Assembly: GCA_016703605.1 (NCBI GenBank) | Contig: JADJBU010000022.1 | Location: 434,001 to 498,000, forward strand | Origin: Candidatus Villigracilis adiacens | Lineage (GTDB): Bacteria > Chloroflexota > Anaerolineae > Anaerolineales > Villigracilaceae | Direction of reading: 5' to 3' | Length of the DNA: 64,000 nucleotides | Shown: piece by piece, positions 40,845 through 49,794 of the stretch | Layout: every line of letters starts with the position of its first letter | Position numbering within the stretch: position 1 is the first letter of the stretch | The notes under the pieces: model-generated | Seen by the model: the letters and a program-made list of their open reading frames with translations, nothing else | Databases searched by the model: none | Told to the model about the DNA's origin: nothing | Made by a program: the position numbers and the translations under genes

Positions 40845-41813
40845 TTAGTTCTCCGAAGGTTGGTCTTTCAGGAAGCCTTTTTCGCGCATCTTGTCGCGCA
40901 GCTCGTCGAGACTCTTCTCGCCAAAGTTGCGGATGGACATGACCGCGGACTCGCCCTTTTCGAGGAGTTCCAGCACATCGCCGACCGTGGTGATGCCGGT
41001 GCGCTTCAAAGAGTTGAAGACGCGCACCGAAAGGTCGAGGGCTTCCACAGGCGTTTCCGCCAGTTCGCTGCTCAGACGGCTGCCGGTCGCTTCGCGCTCG
41101 ATTGCCACAGTCAGCATTTCCTCGTTCACACCGGCAATGTAGCGCAGGTGGTCGATGAGGATGCGGGCTGAGTTGCTCAGGGCGCGTTCCGGCGAGATGG
41201 TTCCATCCGTCCAGATTTCCAAAATCAATTTATCGTAATTCGTGCTCTGACCGACACGGGCAGACGCCACCTCCCAATTGACGCGCTTGACCGGGCTGAA
41301 GATCGCGTCCACCGGCAGTTCGCCGATGGGCATGTGCCCGGAGCGTTCGTTGGCGGGTGAATAGCCGCGTCCGCGTTCGACGACGAATTCAACGTCGAGT
41401 TTGGTCTTGGGGTTGTCCACCGTGAAGAGATACGTATCGGGGTTGACGATCTCGATCTCAGCCGGGGTGATAATATCCGCCGCGGTAACAGTTCCCTCGC
41501 CGCGGACTTCGAGGTGCATCCGTGCGCTGTCCACGCCGTCCATTTTGATGCGCACCTGTTTTACCTGGAGCATCGCCTGGATGACGTCTTCGCGCACGCC
41601 GGGGATGTCGCTGAACTCATGCAGCACATCCGCAAAACGCGCCGAGGTGATCGCCGTGCCTTCCAATGAGGAAAGCAGGACGCGCCGCAGGGCGTTGCCG
41701 AGCGTTACGCCGTAGCCGCCTTCCAGCGGGCTGATGATAAATTTGCCGTAGTTTCGAGCCTCTGCTTCGCGCTCGATCTTGGGCATGACCATGTTGGCAA
41801 TGATACCTGTCAC
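40845..41813 (-). CDS. rpoA: DNA-directed RNA polymerase subunit alpha
   Basis: The product has 322 residues from a GTG at 41813 with AAAGGTG upstream (an ATG at 41792 is the alternative). The N-terminal assembly domain shows YGKFIISPLEGGYGVTLGNA and LRRVLLSSLEGTAI, and the C-terminal domain, which contacts UP elements and activators, shows RVFNSLKRTGITTVGDVLEL and IRNFGEKSLDELRDKM. Its place between rpsD and rplQ is canonical. Confidence 0.97.
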   Translation of the reverse strand: MTGIIANMVMPKIEREAEARNYGKFIISPLEGGYGVTLGNALRRVLLSSLEGTAITSARFADVLHEFSDIPGVREDVIQAMLQVKQVRIKMDGVDSARMHLEVRGEGTVTAADIITPAEIEIVNPDTYLFTVDNPKTKLDVEFVVERGRGYSPANERSGHMPIGELPVDAIFSPVKRVNWEVASARVGQSTNYDKLILEIWTDGTISPERALSNSARILIDHLRYIAGVNEEMLTVAIEREATGSRLSSELAETPVEALDLSVRVFNSLKRTGITTVGDVLELLEKGESAVMSIRNFGEKSLDELRDKMREKGFLKDQPSEN

Positions 41814-41887
41814 GGTTCACCTTTCCCTTTGAATCAAGCCCCGGGTCGCAGACCAGCCTACAGCCTGGACCCGAAGCGAATGGAGGA

Positions 41888-42545
41888 CTAGCGTCGGGAA
41901 TAGTATTCGACGATCAACTGCTCGTCGAGACTTCCGTCAATTTCGGCGCGTTCGGGCATCCGGGCACACCGAGCCGCTCATCGCCTTGAGATCGCGGCTG
42001 AGCCAGGCGGGCGAGTTGCGCTTTTCGGCAAAGGCATTCAATTCCTTGAAGTAGGTAAGTTTGCCGGAGCCTTCGCGCACCGCCACCACATCCCCACCGG
42101 AGAGAAGCATTGAGGGAACGTCGGTGCGGCGGCCGTTCACGGTGAAGTGACCGTGGGTCACCAACACGCGAGCCTGGGCGCGGCTGGATGCAAACCCGAG
42201 TCGAAAGACCACATTATCGAGGCGCGACTCAAGGATCTGCAACAGGTTCAAACCGGTCAGACCGCGGCGGGTGATCGCCGTATCGTAATAACGGCGGAAC
42301 TGGCGTTCGAGCACGCCATAAATGCGGCGGGCTTTCTGCTTGGCGCGCAACTGGCGGGCAAAGTCGGAGGCGCGGCCCGTGGAGCCGGGTCCGCCGCCGC
42401 GACCGGCCGTCTTACCATGCTGACCGGGGGCAAAACTGCGGCGCTCGAAGGCGCACTTGGGGGTGAAGCATCGCTCGCCCTTGAGGTAGAGTTTCTCGCC
42501 CTCACGGCGGCAAAGTTTACAGACTGGACTTAATGATTTAGCCAT
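41888..42545 (-). CDS. rpsD: 30S ribosomal protein S4, with a late frameshift
   Basis: Primary 16S rRNA binder that nucleates 30S assembly. MAKSLSPVCKLCRREGEKLY with zinc cysteines, LDNVVFRLGFASSRAQARVLVTHGH and FTVNGRRTDVPS are clear. The uncorrected frame leaves the family after WLSRDLKAMSGSV and stops at 41937. Removing one C from the GCCCGG run at about 41962-41964 restores a family-like end, reading MPERAEIDGSLDEQLIVEYY with stop at 41888. S4 is essential, so a consensus error is more likely than a true mutation. The true protein would be about 218 residues. Confidence 0.9.
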
Positions 42546-42560
42546 AAATAAGGGACCTCA

Positions 42561-42965
42561 CTACACGCGCCGGCGCTTGGGCGGGCGGCAACCGTTGTGC
42601 GGAACCGGGGTGATATCCGCGATGGACAATACTTTCAAACCCATCGCCTGAACGGCGCGGATCGCATTCTCGCGCCCGGGTCCGGGACCTTTAACATACA
42701 ACTCGACTTCCTGAACACCCTGCTGCTGCGCAGACTTGATCGCCTGTTCGGCGGCAAGGCGCGCGGCAAAGGGCGTGCTTTTGCGCGAGCCTTTGAAACC
42801 GGCGGAACCGGCGGAACCCCAGGCAATGGTGTTGCCTTCGGTGTCGGTCACGGTCACAATGGTGTTATTAAAGGAAGCAAAGATATGCACCTGTCCGCGG
42901 GACAGGGAGCGTTTGCCTTTTTTTGCGCCAGCGGCGCGGCGGGTGGAACGTACACTCTGAGCCAT
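42561..42965 (-). CDS. rpsK: 30S ribosomal protein S11
   Basis: The product has 134 residues; HIFASFNNTIVTVTDTEGN, GSAGFKGSRKSTPFAARLAA and TPVPHNGCRPPKRRRV are the S11 signatures. It lies between rpsM and rpsD as usual. Confidence 0.97.
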   Translation of the reverse strand: MAQSVRSTRRAAGAKKGKRSLSRGQVHIFASFNNTIVTVTDTEGNTIAWGSAGSAGFKGSRKSTPFAARLAAEQAIKSAQQQGVQEVELYVKGPGPGRENAIRAVQAMGLKVLSIADITPVPHNGCRPPKRRRV

Positions 42966-42990
42966 TTTCTACAAAACCTTTCGGACAGGA

Positions 42991-43377
42991 TTACTTCTTC
43001 GCGCCGCGTCGGCGTCCGCGCCCGGCAACCGTTTTCTTGGTTCCCTTGCGTGTGCGCGCGTTTGTCTTTGTTCGCTGACCGTTAACGGGCAGGTTGCGGC
43101 GATGGCGCAAGCCGCGATACGAACCGATCTCGATCAGGCGCTTGACGTTCATCTGAACCTCGCGGCGCAGATCGCCCTCCACCTTGTAATGCTTTGCGAT
43201 ATATTCGCGGATGGAGGCGACTTCAGCTTCGGTCAGGTCCTTGATGCGCGTGTCCGGGCTGACTTTGGTATCCGCCAAAATCTTTTGAGCGCGGGTGGGA
43301 CCGATACCGTAAAGGTAGGTTAAGCCCACTTCAGTCCGTTTGTTGCGGGGAAGATCAACACCTTCAATTCTTGCCAT
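42991..43377 (-). CDS. rpsM: 30S ribosomal protein S13
   Basis: The product has 128 residues with RIEGVDLPRNKRTEVGLTYL, YGIGPTRAQKIL, RGLRHRRNLPVNGQRTKTNA and a basic tail that reaches the tRNA binding face. It is the second gene of the group starting with rpmJ. Confidence 0.97.
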   Translation of the reverse strand: MARIEGVDLPRNKRTEVGLTYLYGIGPTRAQKILADTKVSPDTRIKDLTEAEVASIREYIAKHYKVEGDLRREVQMNVKRLIEIGSYRGLRHRRNLPVNGQRTKTNARTRKGTKKTVAGRGRRRGAKK

Positions 43378-43384
43378 GGTTCAA

Positions 43385-43498
43385 CTACCCTTGTCTCTGT
43401 TTGTGTTTTGGATTTTCGCAAATAATGAAAACGCGTCCCTTGCGCCGGACAATGCGGCACTTGGCGCAGCGTTTGCGAATGGATGGCGATACTTTCAT
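43385..43498 (-). CDS. rpmJ: 50S ribosomal protein L36
   Basis: The product has 37 residues, too short for most gene scans. MKVSPSIRKRCAKCRIVRRK, then GRVFIICENPKHKQRQG, with the CxxC, single C and H of the zinc site in place. An AAGGAG precedes the ATG at 43496-43498, and it lies 7 bases upstream of rpsM. It is the zinc-binding (C+) paralogue. Confidence 0.95.
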   Translation of the reverse strand: MKVSPSIRKRCAKCRIVRRKGRVFIICENPKHKQRQG

Positions 43499-43545
43499 GA
43501 AATTTCTCCTTGCATTCTGCCGTTTCCGGCGCAGCCAAAGTTCTG

Positions 43546-43574
43546 ATTATACTGGTCGTTTAACAATTCGTCCA
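43546..43574 (-). promoter_or_regulatory. Promoter for rpmJ-rpsM-rpsK-rpsD-rpoA
   Basis: Minus strand CGTCCA-complement TGGACG (43574-43569), 17 bases and TATAAT (43551-43546), 48 bases before the rpmJ start. It sits where infA would normally be. Confidence 0.65.
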
Positions 43575-43611
43575 TATTTTTACGGTCTGCAATACAAACT
43601 GTATCCACGGG

Positions 43612-44382
43612 TCATAAGACAGTCAGGATTTGAGGTTCTCCTTCGGAAACGGCGACCGTGTGTTCAAAATGCGCCGTCAACGACCCGTCTGCAGAAACTA
43701 CCGTCCACTTATCCGGCAGGACGCGGGTTTCGTGCGTCCCGATCAATACCATGGGTTCCAGGGCAATGGTCATCCCCGGTTTGAGGAGGAGACCGGTTCC
43801 CGCCGCGCCGTAATTTGGCACCTGCGGACCCTCGTGCATATCCCTCCCGACACCGTGTCCGGTGTATTCGCGGGTGACATGCAGCCCATGGTTTTCAACG
43901 TGCTTTTGTATCGCCGCCGAGATGTCTCCCGTGCGCCTGCCTTTGCGCATCTGTTTGATGCCCGCATACAGCGCTGCTTCAGTGACTTCGAGCAGTCGTT
44001 GCGCCTGCTCCGAGATATGCCCCACCCCGGCGGTAAAAGCCGAGTCGGCGACAAACCCGTCGAGGACCGTGCCGCAGTCTATTGAGACAATATCCCCTTC
44101 CTTAAGCCTGCGCTTCGGGTGGGGAATCCCATGTACCATCTCGTCGTTGATGCTGACGGTAATGGATGCCGGGTACGGCGGGTGACCATAGCCTTTGAAC
44201 GGCGATACACATCCGTGTGACTTCAGCGTTTCCTCAGCAGCCGCGTTGAGGTCGGCTGTCGTCACACCTGGTTGTAAAAGTTCTCTTACTTTCGCGTGAA
44301 CGCTGGCATTGATGCGCCCCGCTTCGCGCATGATCTTGATCTCCGCGGGGGTTTTGAGGTTGATGCGGCGTTCCTGAAACAT
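43612..44382 (-). CDS. map: Methionine aminopeptidase
   Basis: Removes N-terminal methionine from nascent proteins. The product has 256 residues from the ATG at 44380-44382, preferred over an upstream TTG because CACAGGA precedes it. Metal ligands fall in VSIDCGTVLDGFVADSAFT, GHGVGRDMHEGPQVPNYG, ALEPMVLIG and FEHTVAV. It lies downstream of adk, as is normal, but infA does not follow it. Confidence 0.95.
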   Translation of the reverse strand: MFQERRINLKTPAEIKIMREAGRINASVHAKVRELLQPGVTTADLNAAAEETLKSHGCVSPFKGYGHPPYPASITVSINDEMVHGIPHPKRRLKEGDIVSIDCGTVLDGFVADSAFTAGVGHISEQAQRLLEVTEAALYAGIKQMRKGRRTGDISAAIQKHVENHGLHVTREYTGHGVGRDMHEGPQVPNYGAAGTGLLLKPGMTIALEPMVLIGTHETRVLPDKWTVVSADGSLTAHFEHTVAVSEGEPQILTVL

Positions 44383-44395
44383 GATTTTCCTGTGA

Positions 44396-44413
44396 GGCAA
44401 ACTTAAGTTTGCC
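44396..44413. repeat. Perfect palindrome between adk and map
   Basis: GGCAAACTTAAGTTTGCC is an 18-base perfect palindrome directly adjoining the adk stop and 14 bases before the map start. It is related to gcaaacttcagtttgc within 12977-13029. Confidence 0.8.
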
Positions 44414-45064
44414 CTATTCTTTCAACGCGTCGAACAGCGTTTTCGTAACCTGTTCGACCTGCCGGGTTCCGTCAACCTCGATCAGTTTGCCAGCCTTGCG
44501 GTAGTACTCCACCAGCGGCATGGTTTGTTCGAGATAAACGCGGATGCGCTTGGTCACAGTTTCGACCTTGTCGTCTTCGCGCTGGTAGACCTCGGAACCG
44601 TCGATATCGCACACGCCGTCTTTCTGCGGCGGGTTGAATTTCTCGTGGTAAATGTGCCCCTGCGCCCGGCAGGTCCAGCGTCCGCTTGCGCGTTCGATCA
44701 GGATGCTCTCCGCGGCGGTGATGTAGGGAACCGCGTCCACCGAGCCGCTAAAATTTTTGAGCATGGCTTCGAGGGCGTCTGCCTGGGCTGGGGTGCGGGG
44801 AAAACCGTCGAGAATGGCGCCTGCTTCACAGTCGGGACGGGAGAGGCGGTCTTTGATCATCGCAATGGTCACGTCGTCTGGGACAAGTTCGCCTTTATCC
44901 ATGAAGGATTTGGCAAGTTTGCCGAGTTCGGTCTGGTTCTTTAGATTCTCGCGGAAGAGATCGCCGGAGGAAATGTGAGCCAGTTTTTTGGTCTCGGAAA
45001 GGATGCGCGCCTGGGTTCCTTTTCCAACGCCGGGCGGACCGAGCAGGACGATGTAGGTTGCCAT
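44414..45064 (-). CDS. adk: Adenylate kinase
   Basis: Converts ATP and AMP to two ADP. The product has 216 residues: P-loop GPPGVGKGTQAR near residue 9, AMP-binding SSGDLFREN and LDGFPRTPAQADAL, and a long LID domain (GRWTCRAQGHIYHEKFNPPQ). Only some of the zinc cysteines of Gram-positive enzymes are retained in the LID. It follows secY by 10 bases. Confidence 0.96.
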   Translation of the reverse strand: MATYIVLLGPPGVGKGTQARILSETKKLAHISSGDLFRENLKNQTELGKLAKSFMDKGELVPDDVTIAMIKDRLSRPDCEAGAILDGFPRTPAQADALEAMLKNFSGSVDAVPYITAAESILIERASGRWTCRAQGHIYHEKFNPPQKDGVCDIDGSEVYQREDDKVETVTKRIRVYLEQTMPLVEYYRKAGKLIEVDGTRQVEQVTKTLFDALKE

Positions 45065-45074
45065 TGGGTCTCCT

Positions 45075-46454
45075 TTAGCGGACCAAAAGCGAATCCTGGT
45101 AACCGTGCAGTTTCAACTCCGCATCGATATTTTGGAAGGTGTCGCGGACGACGCCGACCACGATCAACAGACCGGAGGACGTGATAAGGAAGATGCCTGT
45201 GTTGCTCGCCGCGGAAATATTGAACGCGCCGAGGATCAACCCAAGCAGGAAGGGCATGATTGCCACCAGCCCGAGGAAGACCGCGCCGACCAGGGTAATG
45301 CGGCTTTGAACCGCGCTGAGGTATTTTTGTGTCGGCGCGCCTGTTAGAACGCCAGGAACATTTGCCCCAGCCTTCTTGAGGTTATCTCCATAGGCCTGCT
45401 GGTCGAACAGAACGGTCGTATAAAAGAAGGTGAAGACGACAACCATCAGGAAGTAGATCGTCCAGTAGCCCCAGTTGCTGGAGCCGGTTGCGCCGAAAAA
45501 GTTCTGCATGCCCAGGAAGAAATCTGCCATTGCTTCGTTTTCGCTTCCGGTGAAGTAGCTGGCGATGATGGCGGGGAATTGCAGAATGGCGCTGGCAAAG
45601 ATCAGCGGGATCATGCCGGAGAGGTTGACCATGAGGGGCAGCGTGCCTTTGACCGGCATGGACATGCGGTTGCCAACCCGGCGCCCCGGGTACATGACGG
45701 GGACGTTGCGGCGTCCCTGCTGGACGTAGACGATGGCAAGCACGGTCAGGACAATGACCACCAGGGTCAATATAAGCATGACCCAGCGGGTGGCTTCATC
45801 GGCAAGCAGGGATGCGAAGTTGGCGGGGATTTGAGCGACGATACCGGCAAAGATGATCAGGGAAAGCCCCTGCCCGCGAATGCCGTATTCGGAGATCAAC
45901 TCGCCCAGCCAGATGGCAAACATGGTTCCGGCGGTCATGGCGACCAGCACCGACCAGGAAGCGAGCGCGGTATCCGCTTCGAATAGACCAAAGGGAAGGA
46001 TGGGCGCCTGGATTGCCTGAATGGAAAGCGAGTTGAAAATATTGATCTGTCCGACGGCGGAAAGAGCCGCCATGGGAACGGCGAGGTAGTAGGTCCACTT
46101 TTCCTGCCAGCGGCGTCCTTCGCGCGGATCATCCTGAATCCGCTTTTGGAGGGCGGGGATGATGGGGATCAACAATTGAATGATGATCTGGGCGGTGATG
46201 TACGGGTAAACGCCCATCGACAGCAGCGAGAAATTCGTGACGGTGCCGCCGGAGAGCAGGTCGAGGAACCCGAGAAAGCCGCCCGAACCGGCGGATGAAT
46301 TTCGGAATGCGGCAAGAATATCATGATCCACGCCGGGAGCCGGGATGTTCGCCGCGAGCCGGTAGAGCACCAAAATGACAAAGGTGACGATCAGCTTGCG
46401 GCGGATATCTTCCGACTTCCAAAGGTAGTGCCAGCCTGAAAAGGTGGTCTTCAT
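45075..46454 (-). CDS. secY: Preprotein translocase subunit SecY
   Basis: Channel of the Sec translocon, 459 residues with ten membrane helices. Early signature RLAANIPAPGVDHDILAAF, plug-region LDLLSGGTVTNFSLLSMGVY, and the cytosolic loop GRRNVPVMYPGRRVGNRMSM. It lies between rplO and adk as in most bacteria. Confidence 0.97.
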   Translation of the reverse strand: MKTTFSGWHYLWKSEDIRRKLIVTFVILVLYRLAANIPAPGVDHDILAAFRNSSAGSGGFLGFLDLLSGGTVTNFSLLSMGVYPYITAQIIIQLLIPIIPALQKRIQDDPREGRRWQEKWTYYLAVPMAALSAVGQINIFNSLSIQAIQAPILPFGLFEADTALASWSVLVAMTAGTMFAIWLGELISEYGIRGQGLSLIIFAGIVAQIPANFASLLADEATRWVMLILTLVVIVLTVLAIVYVQQGRRNVPVMYPGRRVGNRMSMPVKGTLPLMVNLSGMIPLIFASAILQFPAIIASYFTGSENEAMADFFLGMQNFFGATGSSNWGYWTIYFLMVVVFTFFYTTVLFDQQAYGDNLKKAGANVPGVLTGAPTQKYLSAVQSRITLVGAVFLGLVAIMPFLLGLILGAFNISAASNTGIFLITSSGLLIVVGVVRDTFQNIDAELKLHGYQDSLLVR

Positions 46455-46468
46455 GGGAAGAGTGTCCT

Positions 46469-46930
46469 TTATTCCTTGTTAATCAACTCGACTGAACCGC
46501 CAGCCTTTTCGATCTTGGCTTTAGCGCCGGCGCTGACGCGGTGCGCGCGGATATTGAGCGCATGTTTCATTTCGCCGCGTCCCAGAATCACAATGGGGTT
46601 GCGGGAATCGCGCAGGAGGTGGGCATCGGCAAGGGATTCAGGAGTCACATCCGCGTTTGCCTTGAATGCCTCGGAGAGCTGGTCGAGGTTCACTTCGTTA
46701 TAGTCAACCTGGTTGGGCGGGGTGAAACCTTCGCCGCGGATGAACGGCAGGCGGCGATAGAACGGCAGGTTGCCGCCCTGACGGTAAAGGTGTCCGCCTT
46801 CACCGGAGCGCGCGCCGGCGCCCTTGGTACCGCGCCCGGCGGTCTTGCCCTGACCGGCGGAAATGCCGCGACCCACGCGCTTTCGGTTCTTCTTGGAACC
46901 GGGATTGGGTACGAGATCGTGTAATTTCAT
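46469..46930 (-). CDS. rplO: 50S ribosomal protein L15
   Basis: The product has 153 residues from the ATG at 46930, chosen because L15 proteins start MKLHDL and an AGG site follows the rpmD stop. KKNRKRVGRGISAGQGKTAG and GTKGAGARSGEG are typical. It starts 7 bases after rpmD. Confidence 0.95.
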   Translation of the reverse strand: MKLHDLVPNPGSKKNRKRVGRGISAGQGKTAGRGTKGAGARSGEGGHLYRQGGNLPFYRRLPFIRGEGFTPPNQVDYNEVNLDQLSEAFKANADVTPESLADAHLLRDSRNPIVILGRGEMKHALNIRAHRVSAGAKAKIEKAGGSVELINKE

Positions 46931-46937
46931 GTTCGAC

Positions 46938-47135
46938 CTACTCTTCAACCTTGATCAGGTGAATGATCTTGTTTAACATGCCGCGCAGCGCGGGCGTGTC
47001 CTTGTGCTCGACCGTCTGATGCAGGCGGCGCAAACCGAGCGCCTTGACGGTCGCCTTCTGGTCCTTGGTGTATCCGATGGCGGATCGCACCAGCGTAACG
47101 CGGATGCTCTTACCGGAGGTTTCTTTCTTAGGCAT
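46938..47135 (-). CDS. rpmD: 50S ribosomal protein L30
   Basis: The product has 65 residues from the ATG at 47133-47135: IRVTLVRSAIGYTKDQKATV, KALGLRRLHQTVEHKDTPAL and RGMLNKIIHLIKVEE. Its start overlaps the rpsE end by 8 bases. Confidence 0.94.
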   Translation of the reverse strand: MPKKETSGKSIRVTLVRSAIGYTKDQKATVKALGLRRLHQTVEHKDTPALRGMLNKIIHLIKVEE

Positions 47136-47670
47136 GTTGCTTCCTCCGCTCCCAGAACGGGAGTAATTCATCGGCGCGTTTGCCGCGGCGGGCAGCCTCG
47201 ATGGCGGGAGAACGCAGCCCATCCAACGCGTCGAAGGTGGCCATGACCACGTTGAGGACGTTCGCGCTTCCCATTGACTTTGTCAGGATGTCGCGCACAC
47301 CAGCCACTTCCAGCACGGCGCGCACGCCGCCTGCCGCGATCACGCCTGTTCCAGCAGAGGCGGGTTTGATGAAAACTTTTGCTCCCGCCACTTTTCCGAG
47401 GGATTCATGCGGGATGGTCGTCCCGGCAAGGTTCACCGTGCGGATGTTCTTGCGGGCGCGTTCGGAAGCTTTACGCATCGCATCGGGGACAGCGTTGGCT
47501 TTACCCACGCCCATGCCGATGCTGCCCTTCTTATCGCCCACGACGACCGTTACGCGAAAGCGAAAGCGGCGGCCGCCTTTTACGACCTTCGCCACGCGGG
47601 CAATCTCAATTACGCGCTCTTCGTAGGCGTCCTGGGTTTCAAATTGTTTGTCGAATTGATTATCAGCCAT
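47128..47670 (-). CDS. rpsE: 30S ribosomal protein S5
   Basis: The product has 180 residues: IARVAKVVKGGRRFRFRVTV, VGDKKGSIGMGVGKANAVPD and GTGVIAAGGVRAVLEVAGV. It overlaps rpmD by 8 bases, implying coupled translation. Confidence 0.97.
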   Translation of the reverse strand: MADNQFDKQFETQDAYEERVIEIARVAKVVKGGRRFRFRVTVVVGDKKGSIGMGVGKANAVPDAMRKASERARKNIRTVNLAGTTIPHESLGKVAGAKVFIKPASAGTGVIAAGGVRAVLEVAGVRDILTKSMGSANVLNVVMATFDALDGLRSPAIEAARRGKRADELLPFWERRKQHA

Positions 47671-47679
47671 TTGATTCTC

Positions 47680-48045
47680 CTAGAACTGCAGGCCGCCTTC
47701 GCGCGCGCCGTCTGCCAGGGCTTTGACGCGCCCGGTATAGCGGAAACCGCCACGGTCGAAAACAACCGTGGAAATTCCCTTGTTCTTCGCGCGTTCGGCA
47801 ATGGCTTTTCCGATGGCTTTCGCCTGTTCGGATTTTTTCAACCCTTTGACCTGTTCGCGCAGTTCCTTATCGACCGTCGAAGCGGAAACGAGTGTGTTTC
47901 CGTCCATATCGTCGATGATCTGGGCATAAATACCCGTCAGGCTCTTGAAAATGTTCAAACGCGGGCGTTCGGGGTTCCCAAACACCTGCTTGCGCACGCG
48001 CAGATGACGGCGTTCGCGAGCCAGGGCACGATTCTTGTTAGCCAT
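47680..48045 (-). CDS. rplR: 50S ribosomal protein L18
   Basis: The product has 121 residues: RRHLRVRKQVFGNPERPRLN, IYAQIIDDMDGNTLVSAST and a C-terminal FDRGGFRYTGRVKALADGAR that binds 5S rRNA. It lies 3 bases after rplF. Confidence 0.97.
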   Translation of the reverse strand: MANKNRALARERRHLRVRKQVFGNPERPRLNIFKSLTGIYAQIIDDMDGNTLVSASTVDKELREQVKGLKKSEQAKAIGKAIAERAKNKGISTVVFDRGGFRYTGRVKALADGAREGGLQF

Positions 48046-48048
48046 GAA

Positions 48049-48597
48049 TTACTTGGCTCCTTTCCCGGCTTTACCGGCTTTTCGGCGCACTTTCTCACCG
48101 AGGTAGCGCAACCCCTTGCCATGGTATGGCTCCGGCGGGCGGACGCTGCGGACATTTGCAGCCACCTGCCCCACCAGTTCCTTGTCGAAGCCCGAGATTT
48201 TGATCTGGCGGGTTTTCGCGTCTGTTTCAAAGGCAATCCCGGCGGGCGGTTCGATCTTGACCGGATGAGAGTAGCCCACAAACAAGGACAGGTTCTTGCC
48301 TTCCATTTCGGCGCGGTAGCCCACGCCTTCCACTTCAAGCACCACCTGGAATCCCGCGCTAACGCCGTGGACCATGTTGGCAAGCACGGCGCGGGTAGTG
48401 CCATGCAGGGCGCGTTCTTCGGGGTTGTCTGAATTTCGGGCAATCTTCAATTGATTGCCTTCCATCTTGATTTCGATCAGGCTGGAAAACTCGCGCGCGA
48501 GTTCGCCCTTGGGTCCCTTCACGCGGACCTTGCCTCCGTTCAAATCCACCTGCACGCCGGCAGGAATGTCTACAGGTAAACGACCAATGCGAGACAT
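48049..48597 (-). CDS. rplF: 50S ribosomal protein L6
   Basis: The product has 182 residues: MSRIGRLPVDIPAGVQVDLN, VRVKGPKGELAREF and the late PPEPYHGKGLRYLGEKVRRK signature. It starts 10 bases after rpsH. Confidence 0.97.
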   Translation of the reverse strand: MSRIGRLPVDIPAGVQVDLNGGKVRVKGPKGELAREFSSLIEIKMEGNQLKIARNSDNPEERALHGTTRAVLANMVHGVSAGFQVVLEVEGVGYRAEMEGKNLSLFVGYSHPVKIEPPAGIAFETDAKTRQIKISGFDKELVGQVAANVRSVRPPEPYHGKGLRYLGEKVRRKAGKAGKGAK

Positions 48598-48607
48598 GAT
48601 AAACCTC

Positions 48608-49021
48608 CTACCAGACCTTGCAGATGATCTCGCCGCCCACGCCCAATTGGCGGGCGCGCGCGCCGGTCATCACACCCTTGGGGGTCGACAGGATGGCTAC
48701 GCCGATCCCGGAAAGCACCCAGGGGATGTCAGTTTTCTTGGTGTAAATGCGGCGGCCCGGCTTGCTAATGCGCTCCAATCCGGAGATGACAGCGCGGCGC
48801 TGACGGCGTTCGCCCACATACTTGATCTTTAGGCGCAGGACTTTCTGCGCTTCGGTTTCGCCGTCGACCACTTCGAAACCCTCGAGGAAACCTTCCTCTT
48901 TGAGAATCTTGGCGATCTCCAGCTTGATCTTGGAACTCGGTAACGCGACCTGCACATGCCCCGCCATAACAGCGTTGCGGATGCGGGTCAACATATCGGC
49001 AATCGGATCAGTGAATGTCAT
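48608..49021 (-). CDS. rpsH: 30S ribosomal protein S8
   Basis: The product has 137 residues: DPIADMLTRIRNAVMAGH, PSSKIKLEIAKILKEEGFL and the C-terminal STPKGVMTGARARQLGVGGE. In other bacteria S8 represses the spc operon by binding its mRNA near rplE; nothing specific is visible here. Confidence 0.97.
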   Translation of the reverse strand: MTFTDPIADMLTRIRNAVMAGHVQVALPSSKIKLEIAKILKEEGFLEGFEVVDGETEAQKVLRLKIKYVGERRQRRAVISGLERISKPGRRIYTKKTDIPWVLSGIGVAILSTPKGVMTGARARQLGVGGEIICKVW

Positions 49022-49039
49022 GTTCTATCTCCTATCCGT

Positions 49040-49222
49040 TTACCAGGACGCCTTGACGACGCCCGGGATCTGACCCTTCAACGCCAGTTCGCGGAAACAA
49101 ATGCGGCACAAACCGAAACGGCGGATGTATCCGCGCGGGCGGCCGCAACGCTGGCAGCGGTTCCGCACCTGCACTGCATGGCGGCGGCGCTGTTCACGAT
49201 ATTGCATACATTTCTTTGCCAT
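49040..49222 (-). CDS. rpsN: 30S ribosomal protein S14, type Z
   Basis: The product has 60 residues. The short zinc-binding form has cysteines in RCQRCGRPRG and LCRICFRELA, and ends GQIPGVVKASW. It starts 3 bases after the rplE stop. Confidence 0.96.
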   Translation of the reverse strand: MAKKCMQYREQRRRHAVQVRNRCQRCGRPRGYIRRFGLCRICFRELALKGQIPGVVKASW

Positions 49223-49225
49223 ACC

Positions 49226-49777
49226 TTACGCTTCCTTCTTGCCGCTGAACGGCATACCGAGCTGTCTCAACAGGGCGCGGGCTTCTTCGTCGTTCCCGGC
49301 GGAGGTTACGATCGTGATTTCCATGCCGCGCAATTTGTCGATCTTGTCGTATTCGATCTCGGGAAAGACCAGTTGGTCCTTGAGACCCAGGGTGTAATTA
49401 CCACGGCCGTCGAAGGCGTTCGGCGAAATACCGCGGAAGTCGCGCACGCGCGGCAGGGCAATATTCACCAATCGGTCGAAGAACGCCCACATGCGCGGAC
49501 CGCGCAGGGTCACTTTTGTGCCGATCAATCGTCCTTCGCGCAATTTAAAATTCGCAATGCTTTTGCGCGCCTTGGTTTGCACCGGTTTCTGGCCGGCGAT
49601 GGTCGTCAGGTCGGCAACCGCCGCCTCGAGCGCCTTGGGGTTGTCGAGCGCCTCGCCCAGTCCGATATTGACGACGATCTTTTCGAGCCGCGGCACCTGC
49701 ATCACATTCTTGAAACCGAACGATTTCAGCAGAGCCGGGGCGATTTCCTTGTTATAACGTTCCTGCATTCTATTCAT
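49226..49777 (-). CDS. rplE: 50S ribosomal protein L5
   Basis: The product has 183 residues from the ATG at 49777, chosen because GGAG lies 9 bases before it; a second ATG at 49768 is possible. LKSFGFKNVMQVPRLEKIVV, RKSIANFKLREG, RDFRGISPNAFDGRGNYTLG and the 5S rRNA-contact regions match L5. Confidence 0.95.
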   Translation of the reverse strand: MNRMQERYNKEIAPALLKSFGFKNVMQVPRLEKIVVNIGLGEALDNPKALEAAVADLTTIAGQKPVQTKARKSIANFKLREGRLIGTKVTLRGPRMWAFFDRLVNIALPRVRDFRGISPNAFDGRGNYTLGLKDQLVFPEIEYDKIDKLRGMEITIVTSAGNDEEARALLRQLGMPFSGKKEA

Positions 49778-49794
49778 ATTCCATCGCTCCAGGC

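Noticed and set aside
41937..42545. Programmed frameshift in rpsD
   Set aside because: No slippery heptamer or downstream structure is evident; the shift sits at a C run and is best explained as sequence error.
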